From: a virus
IMG/VR virus record: IMGVR_UViG_3300014914_000003
Span: 62,001 to 126,000 of that record
Length of the DNA stretch: 64,000 nt
Reading direction: 5' to 3' (one strand)
Below the pieces are notes generated by a model. It worked only from the letters and a program-made list of their open reading frames with translations, did not search any database and was not told the origin of the DNA. Shown here one piece after another: positions 49,274-58,251 of the stretch. A program made the position numbers and the translations under genes. Every line of letters starts with the position of its first letter. The first letter of the stretch is position 1.

Positions 49274-51109
49274 CTAACGAATGTACGTGCTTCTATCATC
49301 TGGATGCTTCCATCTTTGATCCTCTGTGACAAACATAGCCTGCCCCCAGAAGATTTCTCCCGCATCTGAGTTCATCTGGTAGTAGAGGTGCCCACTGTAA
49401 TGCGTTGGCAGGTGTTCTGTTGACCAACCCCAGTAGTTGGTGTCACCGATCTGGTAGCAACCACTCGACGCTAACGCAAGGGCTGTGTTTACCCCGTTGG
49501 TGATGTCCCACACCTGAACCGTAACGAGTGTCGCTGCCGTATCAAACGATCCGACGAACTGTGGATCATAATCTGGTGTCTTCTCTAGCCAATCAAACGC
49601 CTGTCCCGACGCCGCCGCTCCACCCGATGCCGCCACTGTACCTCTGGTGAATAGGTCGCACGAACCTGTTGTCGCCCCTGTCGCACCATTGGTGTACAGA
49701 TCACCGGAAGCCCCGATGTCTGTTAGCCCCTTGATAAATAGGTCTCCAGAACCAAGGTGATTATCATATCCACCCACAAACATGTCACTAGATGCTTGTG
49801 TGGTTTTCAGGCCGTTGACAAACAGATCGCCGGAAGCCGACCACGGTGTCGATGACAAACCTTCGATGAACAAATCGCCGGAAGCAGATATCTCACCAAT
49901 GTTCGCAATATACAGTGGACTCGTACCAGAGAATGGGATCGGACCCTGAATGTAGAGACCGATCTGGGCGTCAACGGGTAGTTGGATAATACGAGCAGTA
50001 CCGTAGTTACTATTCGCCGTATCCCTATAAGCAACCACAGCGAATGGATATGTTAGAAGCGTAGCGTGGTGATCAGCCGAACTAGCCTCATGCCATATTT
50101 CGGCATCACTGTATGCCTGTGTATCGCCTGTAATCTTACCACGAGCAATCTTGCCATAACTACTATCGCTTCGGTCTACATAGAGAATATCAAATTCATC
50201 CTCGTCTTTGGCCACAGAGGCCCCGAGATAGATACTATTCGTAGTAAGCAGAGCATTATCCTCAACGGCAATGACACGCGATGCACCACTGGTCGAGATG
50301 TATGTGGCACGAAGATCATCTGCCCAGTTGTGTGCTATAGCCAGTTTCGCAACTGTACCAGAAGACAACAAAACTGGTTCGTTTTCTCGCGGCTCCCATG
50401 CCGCAGCAGGAGCAGTGTATATATTTTTAGACGCACCACGAGTAAGAACCGTGCCGCTTCTTGTGTATATGGCACCTCTTAGATATTTGGTGGCCCAAAG
50501 TCGTTGGCGACTCCAGGTCATCAAAGCGCGGTCTTCGTCAATAATGGTGACTCTTGGATGATCTACATAACTTTCATTTATGGCCGATTCCACCCCGAGA
50601 GATATTGTTGTGCCAGTAATACTAGCAATCTTAGACCTTAAATATTGACCATTCCAGGTATTCTCATAGTCTAGAGTCCACATCACCTTATCGTTTGTGA
50701 AAGCAGCACAAGCAACACTTTTTGTCTTATTTGCCAATCCGGCGCTGTGGTGATACGTGGCACCAGATGTCAGCACGTCGCCACTTACGGTACACACAAG
50801 ACCATAGGAGTAAAAATCTGTTAGAACATATGCCACAAAAATACTGTCTTCATCAAGAACAGCAACATCATGTGTTTGGCGAGCATAATCGTAGTGCGCC
50901 CCCGCATTCAACACGCCTGGAGTAAAAGTAAGAGTTGGCCCATATGTGATATCGGTGCCACTCCTGGTACCAACACATATCTTACCCTTATCGCTATCTG
51001 CGGCATCTCTCCAGGCGACTACGAATTTGTCGTCGGAAAGTGCGCGGACAACGGGGACTTCCGTTGAACCACTCGCAAAAACAAATTCACTCCCAAGTGT
51101 TATAGCCAC
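49274..51109 (-). CDS. Fibre protein: propeller, LFxxG repeats and C-terminal cap
   Basis: 611 residues. About residues 1-380 are propeller blades (FVVAWRDAADSDKGKICVGT, FDILYVDRSDSSYGKIARGK). Residues about 385-500 are the short repeat (SGDLFIEGLSSTPWSASGDL, SGDLFIKG, CDLFTRG). The last 110 residues are the cap: a VTVQVWDITNG strand, ASSGCYQIGDTNYWGWSTEH, and RWKHPDDRSTYIR. The cap is shared with the products at 51113 and 55817. The order blade-repeat-cap suggests a stalk between a receptor-binding head and a mount on the virion. Confidence 0.6.
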   Translation of the reverse strand: MAITLGSEFVFASGSTEVPVVRALSDDKFVVAWRDAADSDKGKICVGTRSGTDITYGPTLTFTPGVLNAGAHYDYARQTHDVAVLDEDSIFVAYVLTDFYSYGLVCTVSGDVLTSGATYHHSAGLANKTKSVACAAFTNDKVMWTLDYENTWNGQYLRSKIASITGTTISLGVESAINESYVDHPRVTIIDEDRALMTWSRQRLWATKYLRGAIYTRSGTVLTRGASKNIYTAPAAAWEPRENEPVLLSSGTVAKLAIAHNWADDLRATYISTSGASRVIAVEDNALLTTNSIYLGASVAKDEDEFDILYVDRSDSSYGKIARGKITGDTQAYSDAEIWHEASSADHHATLLTYPFAVVAYRDTANSNYGTARIIQLPVDAQIGLYIQGPIPFSGTSPLYIANIGEISASGDLFIEGLSSTPWSASGDLFVNGLKTTQASSDMFVGGYDNHLGSGDLFIKGLTDIGASGDLYTNGATGATTGSCDLFTRGTVAASGGAAASGQAFDWLEKTPDYDPQFVGSFDTAATLVTVQVWDITNGVNTALALASSGCYQIGDTNYWGWSTEHLPTHYSGHLYYQMNSDAGEIFWGQAMFVTEDQRWKHPDDRSTYIR

Positions 51110-51112
51110 AGC

Positions 51113-53863
51113 TTACACCAAATAATCCCCTCTATCGCTAGGGTGAATCCATTTTGCACCTTCTGGTACATCCATGATGAATTGTCCGTCAAACGTTTCG
51201 CTCGCGTCGGAAGTCATGAGATAGAAATATTGCCCTGCATGTCCATCGGGTGTTGGTAGATTGGCGGTAGACCAGCCCCATCTGCCAGTATCACCTATTT
51301 GGTAACAACCACTGCTTGCCAAAACCATCGCTGTGTTTGATCCGTCCGTCACATCCCATACTTGAATATTCACGAAGTTGGCCGCTGTCTCGAACGTACC
51401 AATGATCTGCGGATGATGATCTGATGCCCTTAGAAGCCAATCAATTGGTCGTGCCAAATCGCCAGACTCAGGTGGGGCGGTTGTGATACCACGGATAAAA
51501 ATGTCTGCATCACCAGATGATGGTCGTGGGCTGCTCATGAACAGATCGACGTTGTCGGACGCTGCGTAGATACCATGGGTGAACAGGTCGCCAGACGCAA
51601 CAGAGTCGTTGTCAGCCAGTACGAACATGTCGCATGAATCAGATGATACCGCATGTCCCTGGATGTACAACCGTAGATTGTCGTGGCCATAGATGAACAG
51701 GTTACACTGCCCTGTTTGGTCTGTGTGCCCACGAGTAGATAGGTCGCCGGATGCCTCTGTGTTTTCATGTCCATCGATAAACAAATCACCGGAGGCAGCG
51801 AATTCTGTGACGAGTTCGACTCCACAAATGTACAACGGCAGATTCTTGCCACCGGCTATGAAGCAATCACACGTCCCCGTGTCTTCTGCATAGCCTTGTA
51901 TGAAGAGATTACACGAACCAGAATCAGTGCCACCATATTGGTCGTACTGATCCATCGTAGCACCATGATTCTTACCTAGCTCGTATAGCCTGCTGACCTG
52001 GAAGTCATCAAATGGGCCAGCCAGTTCTGTCCAACAAACCACTTCGTCCACAACAAGTGGCGGTGAAAATCCGTTCAAATCTGTCATGTAGACCGAATTG
52101 TATCGTTGACCAGACATCGCCGTAGTCATGGCAGAATCATCTAGTAGATAGGTCAGCGGTTCACCATCGATGCTTCCATAGACATGCCAGTTGCCGCCAG
52201 ACATTTCAGCATACAGCACCACAAAATGCCAGTCTTCGTCGTCTGGCACTGAACCAAACGTGGCATCATCACCTTGAACATCATCAACAGCAAGAGTCGC
52301 TTTGCCAGCAGTACCCCACAATGTGAATCCGTTGAAATCATTCGGAGATGTGCTGGTCAAACTATTGCCAATGTATAGAACGGAATCTCGGCTGCTAGAA
52401 AAGAATCCCTTGGTCCAACAGGCGACGGCTATGCTAGTAGCATTTTCAAATGAAGGATAACTACCAGCTTGATTGTCGTAAGATATTTCAGCTTCAGTAT
52501 CGACATCAATAATGGCACCATTAGCTAATATCCCACCAGAAAATGGGAAATATTGTTCGTCCCAATCAGCTTGTAATGTGTGCTCTGTCACGTCATCAAG
52601 GGGGTGATAGAAAACAACACTCTCGGGATGCTTCATTCCGAACGTATCTCGGGCTTCCAAGAAGAGGTTGCCAGAACCAGAGAATTCCGTTGGTGTTGGA
52701 GCACCTCCCTCTCCCAAATCAACAATCATCGTGTATCCACTGGCACTATCGAACACGTTGTAGGAGATAGCAATGGCATCATCTGTTAGGGCGGCACACT
52801 GGGCACTACCGAGAGTATCATTGTGTACCTCGTCGTCACAGAAAACCCCCGACTGGGTGTAGGTAATGGCCGTCCCCGAAACTTCCCCGACCATCCACGT
52901 TCCCTTGCCTGAATTGCCCTGATCGGAGAAGGTGAACACAAATTTGTTGTCGCCAATTCGCTGTTGACTAATATATGGGACACTGTTGCCAGAAGCAAAA
53001 CCATATCTTTGGCCGAAGGTAATCGTTGTTCCACTAACTTCACCAACAACCATATACCCACTCGGAGTACCTTCGTTGGTGCTGTACCCGAGCACAAACT
53101 TTTCTGTATTCAACACACATGTTCGTAGGCCATATGCGTATATTGAAGCGACACCAGGATCATGAAAGGTTGTGGCGATACCAGCGCTCGGCGCTCCAGA
53201 ATCATTGTAGTCGAGGATGCGAGCTTTGGCTCGGTATATCCCCCCAGTCAAGTGGCGATAAGTCACAACTGCATGGCCAGCGGCGGGGTTGATGACCTGA
53301 CATTGATTGTACGTCATATCTGGCGTACTTTCAGAGACTACTTCGGCTCTAACGGAGATACTTTTGTCTCCAGCGACATCAGCCGAGAAACTTCTCATCC
53401 GGTTACCAGACAAATAACGGAAGTTACATCCGACGTGACCCGAACTCAGAGCAGAAACACTCATCAGGTTTTGATTAGAGCTATCCGACCATTCTGTCGC
53501 TGTTCCCCATGAAATGGTTTGTCCACTGACACTACCGCATTTGTGGATACCCTCAGCGGTAGATACTTCTACACCGTCCACGTCTTTAGAATAGACATAG
53601 ATGCGATCGGCGTCACCGGAAGGCCACAACTCTCCACTCGGGAGAGCATCCATATCCAGCCACCAACCAGCACCGTCGAAAACATTATAGCCAGACCCAA
53701 CAGATACCTCAGTTCCGATGCGATCACAAATCACAACACGGCATCTGTCGGTACCAGTGGTGGTTCTGTATCCAATGGCATATTTGTCATCGGTCAACCG
53801 GCACATAGCGCCATTGTTGTGACGACCATCATTGAACAGGACCGGTGTTCCGCTGGTAGCCAT
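51113..53863 (-). CDS. Fibre protein: propeller, LamG, LFxxG repeats and cap
   Basis: 916 residues. Blades occupy residues 1-400 (FVLGYSTNEGTPSGYMVVGE, FVFTFSDQGNSGKGTWMVGE). A LamG-like domain follows at about 420-650 (SVVFYHPLDDVTEH, WHFVVLYAEMSGGNWHVYGS, VVDEVVCWTEL). Then come about ten LFxxG repeats (CNLFIQG, SGDLFIDG, CNLFIYG) and the same C-terminal cap (ASSGCYQIGDTGRWGWSTAN, GAKWIHPSDRGDYL). It is a longer version of the neighbour at 49274 with a LamG insert, and the two probably arose by duplication. Likely an adhesin for host polysaccharide. Confidence 0.6.
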   Translation of the reverse strand: MATSGTPVLFNDGRHNNGAMCRLTDDKYAIGYRTTTGTDRCRVVICDRIGTEVSVGSGYNVFDGAGWWLDMDALPSGELWPSGDADRIYVYSKDVDGVEVSTAEGIHKCGSVSGQTISWGTATEWSDSSNQNLMSVSALSSGHVGCNFRYLSGNRMRSFSADVAGDKSISVRAEVVSESTPDMTYNQCQVINPAAGHAVVTYRHLTGGIYRAKARILDYNDSGAPSAGIATTFHDPGVASIYAYGLRTCVLNTEKFVLGYSTNEGTPSGYMVVGEVSGTTITFGQRYGFASGNSVPYISQQRIGDNKFVFTFSDQGNSGKGTWMVGEVSGTAITYTQSGVFCDDEVHNDTLGSAQCAALTDDAIAISYNVFDSASGYTMIVDLGEGGAPTPTEFSGSGNLFLEARDTFGMKHPESVVFYHPLDDVTEHTLQADWDEQYFPFSGGILANGAIIDVDTEAEISYDNQAGSYPSFENATSIAVACWTKGFFSSSRDSVLYIGNSLTSTSPNDFNGFTLWGTAGKATLAVDDVQGDDATFGSVPDDEDWHFVVLYAEMSGGNWHVYGSIDGEPLTYLLDDSAMTTAMSGQRYNSVYMTDLNGFSPPLVVDEVVCWTELAGPFDDFQVSRLYELGKNHGATMDQYDQYGGTDSGSCNLFIQGYAEDTGTCDCFIAGGKNLPLYICGVELVTEFAASGDLFIDGHENTEASGDLSTRGHTDQTGQCNLFIYGHDNLRLYIQGHAVSSDSCDMFVLADNDSVASGDLFTHGIYAASDNVDLFMSSPRPSSGDADIFIRGITTAPPESGDLARPIDWLLRASDHHPQIIGTFETAANFVNIQVWDVTDGSNTAMVLASSGCYQIGDTGRWGWSTANLPTPDGHAGQYFYLMTSDASETFDGQFIMDVPEGAKWIHPSDRGDYLV

Positions 53864-54321
53864 TAGCCCTCTATCTCCTTACGAAGAGCGTCTATGCCGA
53901 CAGTATCTTTAGCCACATCCACGGTTGGATCGCCGATTAGATTCATACCCTCGTTCAGTGTTTCGGCAGAATGGTTCTTCATAGTCACACCCTGTTCAGC
54001 AAAGTGAATAAAGCACGCCATACTAATATGTCCACCACCCCACTCAATGAGACCGCAATCGTTGGTGTCAGCAATTTCAACAGTCTCAGCACAAACACTT
54101 GGTTCATCTGGGCAAAGAATCTTATTCTTCTCGGCCAAAAGACGAGCCATTTCCGCTTTTGTTCTGTCTGTCAATTCTTTGGAAACTATCTGACTGGCTG
54201 ACAAGTCATTGAATGCGTCTAGAAGTTCCCCGCATAGAGTACCTTGTAGGTACCCTTCATACGTCCACTTTTCGGTGTAACCGAGGTCGCTAGCTTGAGT
54301 TTCGAAGTCTTGTTGTTCCAT
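53863..54321 (-). CDS. Small acidic virion-region protein
   Basis: 152 residues, mostly helical and acidic (QQDFETQASDLGYTEKWTYE, SKELTDRTKAEMARLLAEKN), with three cysteines spaced in the middle (CPDEPSVC, NDC). One-base overlap with the fibre gene. No family recognised; a chaperone or assembly role for the fibres is a guess from position. Confidence 0.4.
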   Translation of the reverse strand: MEQQDFETQASDLGYTEKWTYEGYLQGTLCGELLDAFNDLSASQIVSKELTDRTKAEMARLLAEKNKILCPDEPSVCAETVEIADTNDCGLIEWGGGHISMACFIHFAEQGVTMKNHSAETLNEGMNLIGDPTVDVAKDTVGIDALRKEIEG

Positions 54322-54366
54322 ATTCGCCTACCTCTCACGCGGATGGACGGGGAAAACAACCAATGT

Positions 54367-54672
54367 CTACTCGCCATCTGGTTCGACCACCACCGCACAT
54401 GGTGCATCGATGCGAAAACGATCCCCCTCAATTCCAATCGGCATCGCCGAGAGAATCCAGCCAATAGATGCAAACGGAACGGTCATTGATAGCTCTTGAT
54501 CCTTACTATTTGTCCAGACAAAGATGTGATCTTGATCTCGTGTCCAGGTGCGAAAACTCTGAACCGCATCCGTCATAATCTGAGATGGAACAGGATGGTT
54601 TTCGTTCACCTTAATCTTTATATTGGTGCCAGAAGCTCCAATTTGTGCCACAGTAATGATCGTTGCTGCCAT
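54367..54672 (-). CDS. Small hypothetical virion-region protein
   Basis: 101 residues starting MAATIITVAQIGASGTNIKI. It has regular beta strands (DHIFVWTNSKDQELSMTVPF, RFRIDAPCAVVVEP), probably a small beta-barrel or decoration-like fold. It sits between the connector gene and the 152-residue gene. 45 bases separate it from the latter, with no clear signal in between. Confidence 0.4.
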   Translation of the reverse strand: MAATIITVAQIGASGTNIKIKVNENHPVPSQIMTDAVQSFRTWTRDQDHIFVWTNSKDQELSMTVPFASIGWILSAMPIGIEGDRFRIDAPCAVVVEPDGE

Positions 54673-54687
54673 TTCTCTTACCCCCTT

Positions 54688-55236
54688 CTAAGAACGGTCT
54701 CTTCGACCTGTTTCGCCCGTGGCAAACTGATCGTAATACCACGAGATAGTGTCCAACGCATTGCCTCCCGGTGTCCTATACGGACCCAGAACAGCCTTAC
54801 CAACCCCAGCACCGCCTTCGGCAGCGCCAGACGCCAACAGGGACCACTTCAGCTTCTCATACGCTGCACACGGCCCCATCTCCAGAATGTCACGGTAGCC
54901 CCTGAAACTGACACTCGTGTCAATCGCACTGTCTCCGTCCCGCACCTTGATCCCCTGCCCCAACGCCTGCTTGAACTCACCCTGCGTCAAAATACACGCA
55001 GCCTTCAGTGGCACTAGGGCCATGAAGATGTTGTCCGAGCTTGTCACGGGGTCGGGAGCAATCGTCAGGACACTGATATCGTAGGCGTAGTCATAGCTGA
55101 ACGGGAACTCGGCGTCAACCATGATCCCAGCGGTAATCAGCACCCGCTCAAGATACTCATCGGTGTAGGTCTGTGGCAACGAGATGTCGCTCACCAGAAC
55201 CCTCACCATCAAAACCAAATCAGTGTCCCAAGCCAT
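54688..55236 (-). CDS. Head-tail connector protein
   Basis: 182 residues, AGGAGG before the ATG. Start and middle have the connector pattern: LVLMVRVLVSDISLPQTYTD, EYLERVLITAGIMVDAEFPF, then IAPDP and FMALVPLKAACILTQGEFKQ. This reflects the all-alpha adaptor group (gp6 of HK97/gp15 of SPP1 type). The C-terminal residues (LGPYRTPGGNALDTISWYYD) look flexible. It lies between fibre-like genes rather than directly after the capsid gene, so insertion of the fibre genes between head and connector is likely. Confidence 0.55.
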   Translation of the reverse strand: MAWDTDLVLMVRVLVSDISLPQTYTDEYLERVLITAGIMVDAEFPFSYDYAYDISVLTIAPDPVTSSDNIFMALVPLKAACILTQGEFKQALGQGIKVRDGDSAIDTSVSFRGYRDILEMGPCAAYEKLKWSLLASGAAEGGAGVGKAVLGPYRTPGGNALDTISWYYDQFATGETGRRDRS

Positions 55237-55245
55237 TTTTTCCTC

Positions 55246-55329
55246 CTAATCGGGGGACGACCATCGTCCACGTTCCGGTACAACAATGAAGAACTCACCG
55301 TAATCATATTCACCTTCATTTGAAGTCAT
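55246..55329 (-). pseudogene. Remnant of a fibre C-terminal cap
   Basis: A 27-codon frame (MTSNEGEYDYGEFFIVVPER, then GRWSSPD) starts inside the end of the LamG gene. GEFFIVVPERGRWSSPD matches the end of the intact caps (GQFIMDVPEGAKWIHPSD at 51113). No Shine-Dalgarno is evident. I read it as the tail of a once longer fibre, separated by a frame change from the 55316 gene. Confidence 0.35.
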
Positions 55330-55804
55330 CCCGACTTCCACTGATATGTACGGTAGCTATGTCAGACGAGAGATTGGATCGCCACATGGTGTAGGTCATA
55401 TCGCCGGCACTATCGTAGGCGCCAAGCGTCATGTTGCCAGCATCGTCGTCTACAGTTACAACCCTACCAAGCACCTTGCCGTTGGTGGATGCAAAAACAG
55501 TAATGAAACGGTTGTCATCACCAGATATCGGCAAATATTCCAATACCATTTGTCCATTGTGATTCAAGTCTGTATGTTCGTTTGCAACGGCAGCAACCGT
55601 TGGTCCACCAAGCGTAGCAGAACCAATACCACTACTGATAATGGCATTATCAAAACCAGCAGAACCAAGCCATGCGTCACTCTGGACACCTTCGTCATAA
55701 TTGTCAAGTGGATGATAGTAAATTACGTCACCAGAACGCAAGAATCCACTAGCCGCCATGGTCCCGGCAATGAATATATTTCCACTTCCAAAAAACGAAG
55801 CCAT
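55316..55804 (-). CDS. LamG-like fibre protein, probably truncated
   Basis: 162 residues starting MASFFGSGNIFIAGTMAASG, a single copy of the short fibre repeat, followed by VIYYHPLDNYDEGVQSDAWL, which is the LamG start seen at 51113 and 56176. The domain stops after about 120 residues at HISGSRDDFK, well short of the usual 200. A cap-like remnant in another frame follows (55246-55329). So this copy may be decaying, or may be a minimal adhesin. Confidence 0.5.
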   Translation of the reverse strand: MASFFGSGNIFIAGTMAASGFLRSGDVIYYHPLDNYDEGVQSDAWLGSAGFDNAIISSGIGSATLGGPTVAAVANEHTDLNHNGQMVLEYLPISGDDNRFITVFASTNGKVLGRVVTVDDDAGNMTLGAYDSAGDMTYTMWRSNLSSDIATVHISGSRDDFK

Positions 55805-55816
55805 GGCTCTTTCCCC

Positions 55817-56164
55817 TTAGTTCCGTATGATGTACGAGTCTTTGTCATTCAACGACGGCATACCACCATCGCGGTTTTCATGAGAGATGAGGGCAAAGTC
55901 TCCCTCATCGGTGTTGGTCCCATCCGACATGCGCCAGTGGAATTGCTGTCGACTGGCTGTCAGCGTTGGGATACCACTCGTAGACCAACTGTACCGCCCG
56001 GTAGTGTTGATCTCAGTGCAACCACTCGCTGTAACTGCAACCCCAGAACCATCTTCCCACAATTCGATATTGACGGTTTGACCCGTCACCAGTTCGCCCA
56101 CTATGGCAGGTGGCGAATCTGGAAAGAAATCAAATTCAGCAATTGTTTGACCTATCAGAGCCAT
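55817..56164 (-). CDS. Stand-alone fibre cap domain
   Basis: 115 residues matching the C-terminal cap of the fibres at 49274 and 51113: GELVTGQTVNIELWEDGSGV, ASGCTEINTTGRYSWSTSGI and a DKDSYIIRN end in place of DRSTYIR. The cap therefore exists as its own gene as well as a fused domain. It might cap or mount the LamG proteins encoded on either side. Confidence 0.6.
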   Translation of the reverse strand: MALIGQTIAEFDFFPDSPPAIVGELVTGQTVNIELWEDGSGVAVTASGCTEINTTGRYSWSTSGIPTLTASRQQFHWRMSDGTNTDEGDFALISHENRDGGMPSLNDKDSYIIRN

Positions 56165-56175
56165 TTCGTTCCCCC

Positions 56176-57096
56176 TTACTTTATTCGCTTATCCCAGTTA
56201 CCAGAATGCCACATTGTGGACATCGCCTGATGACCACCAATGGTTGACAACAACAACGGCCTATTTGGTATACCATATTGATCGTTATAGGCATCCAATG
56301 GCCGACCGTAACCACTACCCAAATCGTATATCTTTGTCAAGACCCCAGACGGGAAAGATGTATCGCCCCAAAAGCCAACCTCATCAACGGCTGGACAAAA
56401 TCCAGACCCCTCTACTGTTGGCCGCACGTATATCTGCGGATACAGATTCGTCGTAATTACAGGACATCCAGTTGGGGCCATTGATCCTGAATACACGATC
56501 GGATACAATGGTAGCCACTCTCCACCATCATAATTAACTTGACACTGCCAATGGCCAGAAGCATTACCGCTTTCAACATGATGCGATACAGCAATAGAAG
56601 AAAGATGCCAATCATTCAAATCGCCCTCGCCAGACGGCAAAGGAAAGTCAGAAGCATCGCCAAACACATCAGAGCCACTACTCCAAACAGCTTCCACTTG
56701 TCCAGAAACCAATAGCCTAACTTCATCATTACCAAACAGAATACCATTCTGCTCGTCACCAGAAGCGTCTGACAGGCCAACCCATCCACTAACCCCACCA
56801 GCATCTACACCATAGAAGCCACTGGTCCAAAATACTGTGGACAGACACAATACACTATCTGCCCCTGGAGAAATCGCTCCGCTCGCCCGAATGTGATCGC
56901 CCAAACTGCTCCCATAAATACCACTGCCAACAACCCCATCACCAAAGGACATTCCGTAATTGACCCAACTGTCACCAGTTGTATGTTCTTCTAGATCGTC
57001 AACCGGATGATAGAAAAGTACGAACTCTTCTCCTGGCAATCCACTTGGGACTACGTCGCGTAACCAATAACTAGGACATGTGCTGATAAAACTCAT
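56176..57096 (-). CDS. LamG-like fibre protein
   Basis: 306 residues beginning MSFISTCPSYWLRDVVPSGL. LamG-type sandwich from about residue 25: EFVLFYHPVDDLEEHTTGDS, then SVLCLSTVFWTSGFYGVDAG, HWQCQVNYDGGEWLPLYPIV and AVDEVGFWGDTSFPSGVLTK. The last 20 residues are variable. It shares the HP(L/V)DD-x-x-EH start with the genes at 51113 and 55316. Carbohydrate binding is typical of the fold. Confidence 0.6.
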   Translation of the reverse strand: MSFISTCPSYWLRDVVPSGLPGEEFVLFYHPVDDLEEHTTGDSWVNYGMSFGDGVVGSGIYGSSLGDHIRASGAISPGADSVLCLSTVFWTSGFYGVDAGGVSGWVGLSDASGDEQNGILFGNDEVRLLVSGQVEAVWSSGSDVFGDASDFPLPSGEGDLNDWHLSSIAVSHHVESGNASGHWQCQVNYDGGEWLPLYPIVYSGSMAPTGCPVITTNLYPQIYVRPTVEGSGFCPAVDEVGFWGDTSFPSGVLTKIYDLGSGYGRPLDAYNDQYGIPNRPLLLSTIGGHQAMSTMWHSGNWDKRIK

Positions 57097-57099
57097 AAC

Positions 57100-58251
57100 C
57101 TACCCACCTACAGGTGTCTCGTTCTCCAGGCCACGACGGTAAAGTGCCTGCGTTTCTGCATGATTGAACAAACCATTCCCAAGCGAATGTTGGTGGCCCC
57201 ATTTCTGCATGACCCAATCATTTGTACGACCAGACCATAATGCAACCTGTCTGATAGATGGTGGTGTCTTAGACTCATCCGCATTCCACAAATGAATTTG
57301 AAGATATGATCCTATAGTTTGTGGAGTAAAACGACCGCAAAATGCCTCGACTCTTCTCATTGGACCACCATCAATGCTATAAGCAATCCAACATCTGCCA
57401 GACAATTTTTCTTCATCAATGCAAGACTGGTCAAAATAGGCATCAAGAATTACAAAATGCCAACACTTCCCATCCTGAGCATCATTCAATACCGTGTGTA
57501 TATCAGATAATCCTGTAGGACTATGAACCCATCCGAAGCCATCAGAACCGTTGACGGAACCATGGATGCACCACTGATTCTCACCCCATGTCATACCAAG
57601 ACCATCGGTAAGCCCCAGACCAGAACCACCACCCCATCCAATAGCAATCGCCGAACCAGGATTTCCAAAAAAATCCTTAATCCAAAATGCAGTAGTGTAA
57701 TGCACGCGACCATAACCTGGACACCATCGGCTATTCCATCGATCAGACGAACCACCCATCTCGTAGTATCGGCTTCCATAAGTCTGCAAACAAATCCCAG
57801 AAGCCGATCGAACATCTCCCAGTTCTTCTTCTGGAGAACCTCTATCTATAAAGTCCGCAGCGTATGCTACAAGTTCTGGCCCCGTAATGCTAAAATCTCC
57901 GTTCGAATCAGCGGGATGAGTTATCTGTCCATCATGAATCCCTTGTGCTCCACCATCATACAACCTGTCTCTTTCGCCCGCCCCTGGCGGATCATAGTAT
58001 TGCAAACCGGTCCACATTTCATGAGTACCTCGAAGTGCGTATAGTCCGATGAACCGAGGAAACGACGGAGACTGTGGAACAGAGTTTACGCCATCTAGCT
58101 GCGCACCGCCAGTAAGGGTCCACTCGGCACCATGTAATCCTTCTTCCGTAGTAACAGGGAACGGTCCTAGAGTTTCATGGTCCCAAAACAGCGGGACACC
58201 ATTGAGCTTCTGGTAGAAAGCTAAAAAATGTTGTTCCCACAATTGACTCAT
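57100..58251 (-). CDS. LamG-like protein with EF-hand/dockerin-like motif
   Basis: 383 residues. Near residues 110-130 a calcium-loop motif DSNGDFSITGPELVAYAADF resembles a dockerin or EF-hand, as at the end of the 1179-residue appendage. The LamG part follows: RVHYTTAFWIKDFFGNPGSA, KCWHFVILDAYFDQSC, WIAYSIDGGPMRRVEAF and IRQVALWSGRTNDWV. It is the first fibre gene after the class A promoter near 58680 and the helix-turn-helix gene. Binding of surface sugars with calcium is likely. Confidence 0.55.
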   Translation of the reverse strand: MSQLWEQHFLAFYQKLNGVPLFWDHETLGPFPVTTEEGLHGAEWTLTGGAQLDGVNSVPQSPSFPRFIGLYALRGTHEMWTGLQYYDPPGAGERDRLYDGGAQGIHDGQITHPADSNGDFSITGPELVAYAADFIDRGSPEEELGDVRSASGICLQTYGSRYYEMGGSSDRWNSRWCPGYGRVHYTTAFWIKDFFGNPGSAIAIGWGGGSGLGLTDGLGMTWGENQWCIHGSVNGSDGFGWVHSPTGLSDIHTVLNDAQDGKCWHFVILDAYFDQSCIDEEKLSGRCWIAYSIDGGPMRRVEAFCGRFTPQTIGSYLQIHLWNADESKTPPSIRQVALWSGRTNDWVMQKWGHQHSLGNGLFNHAETQALYRRGLENETPVGG

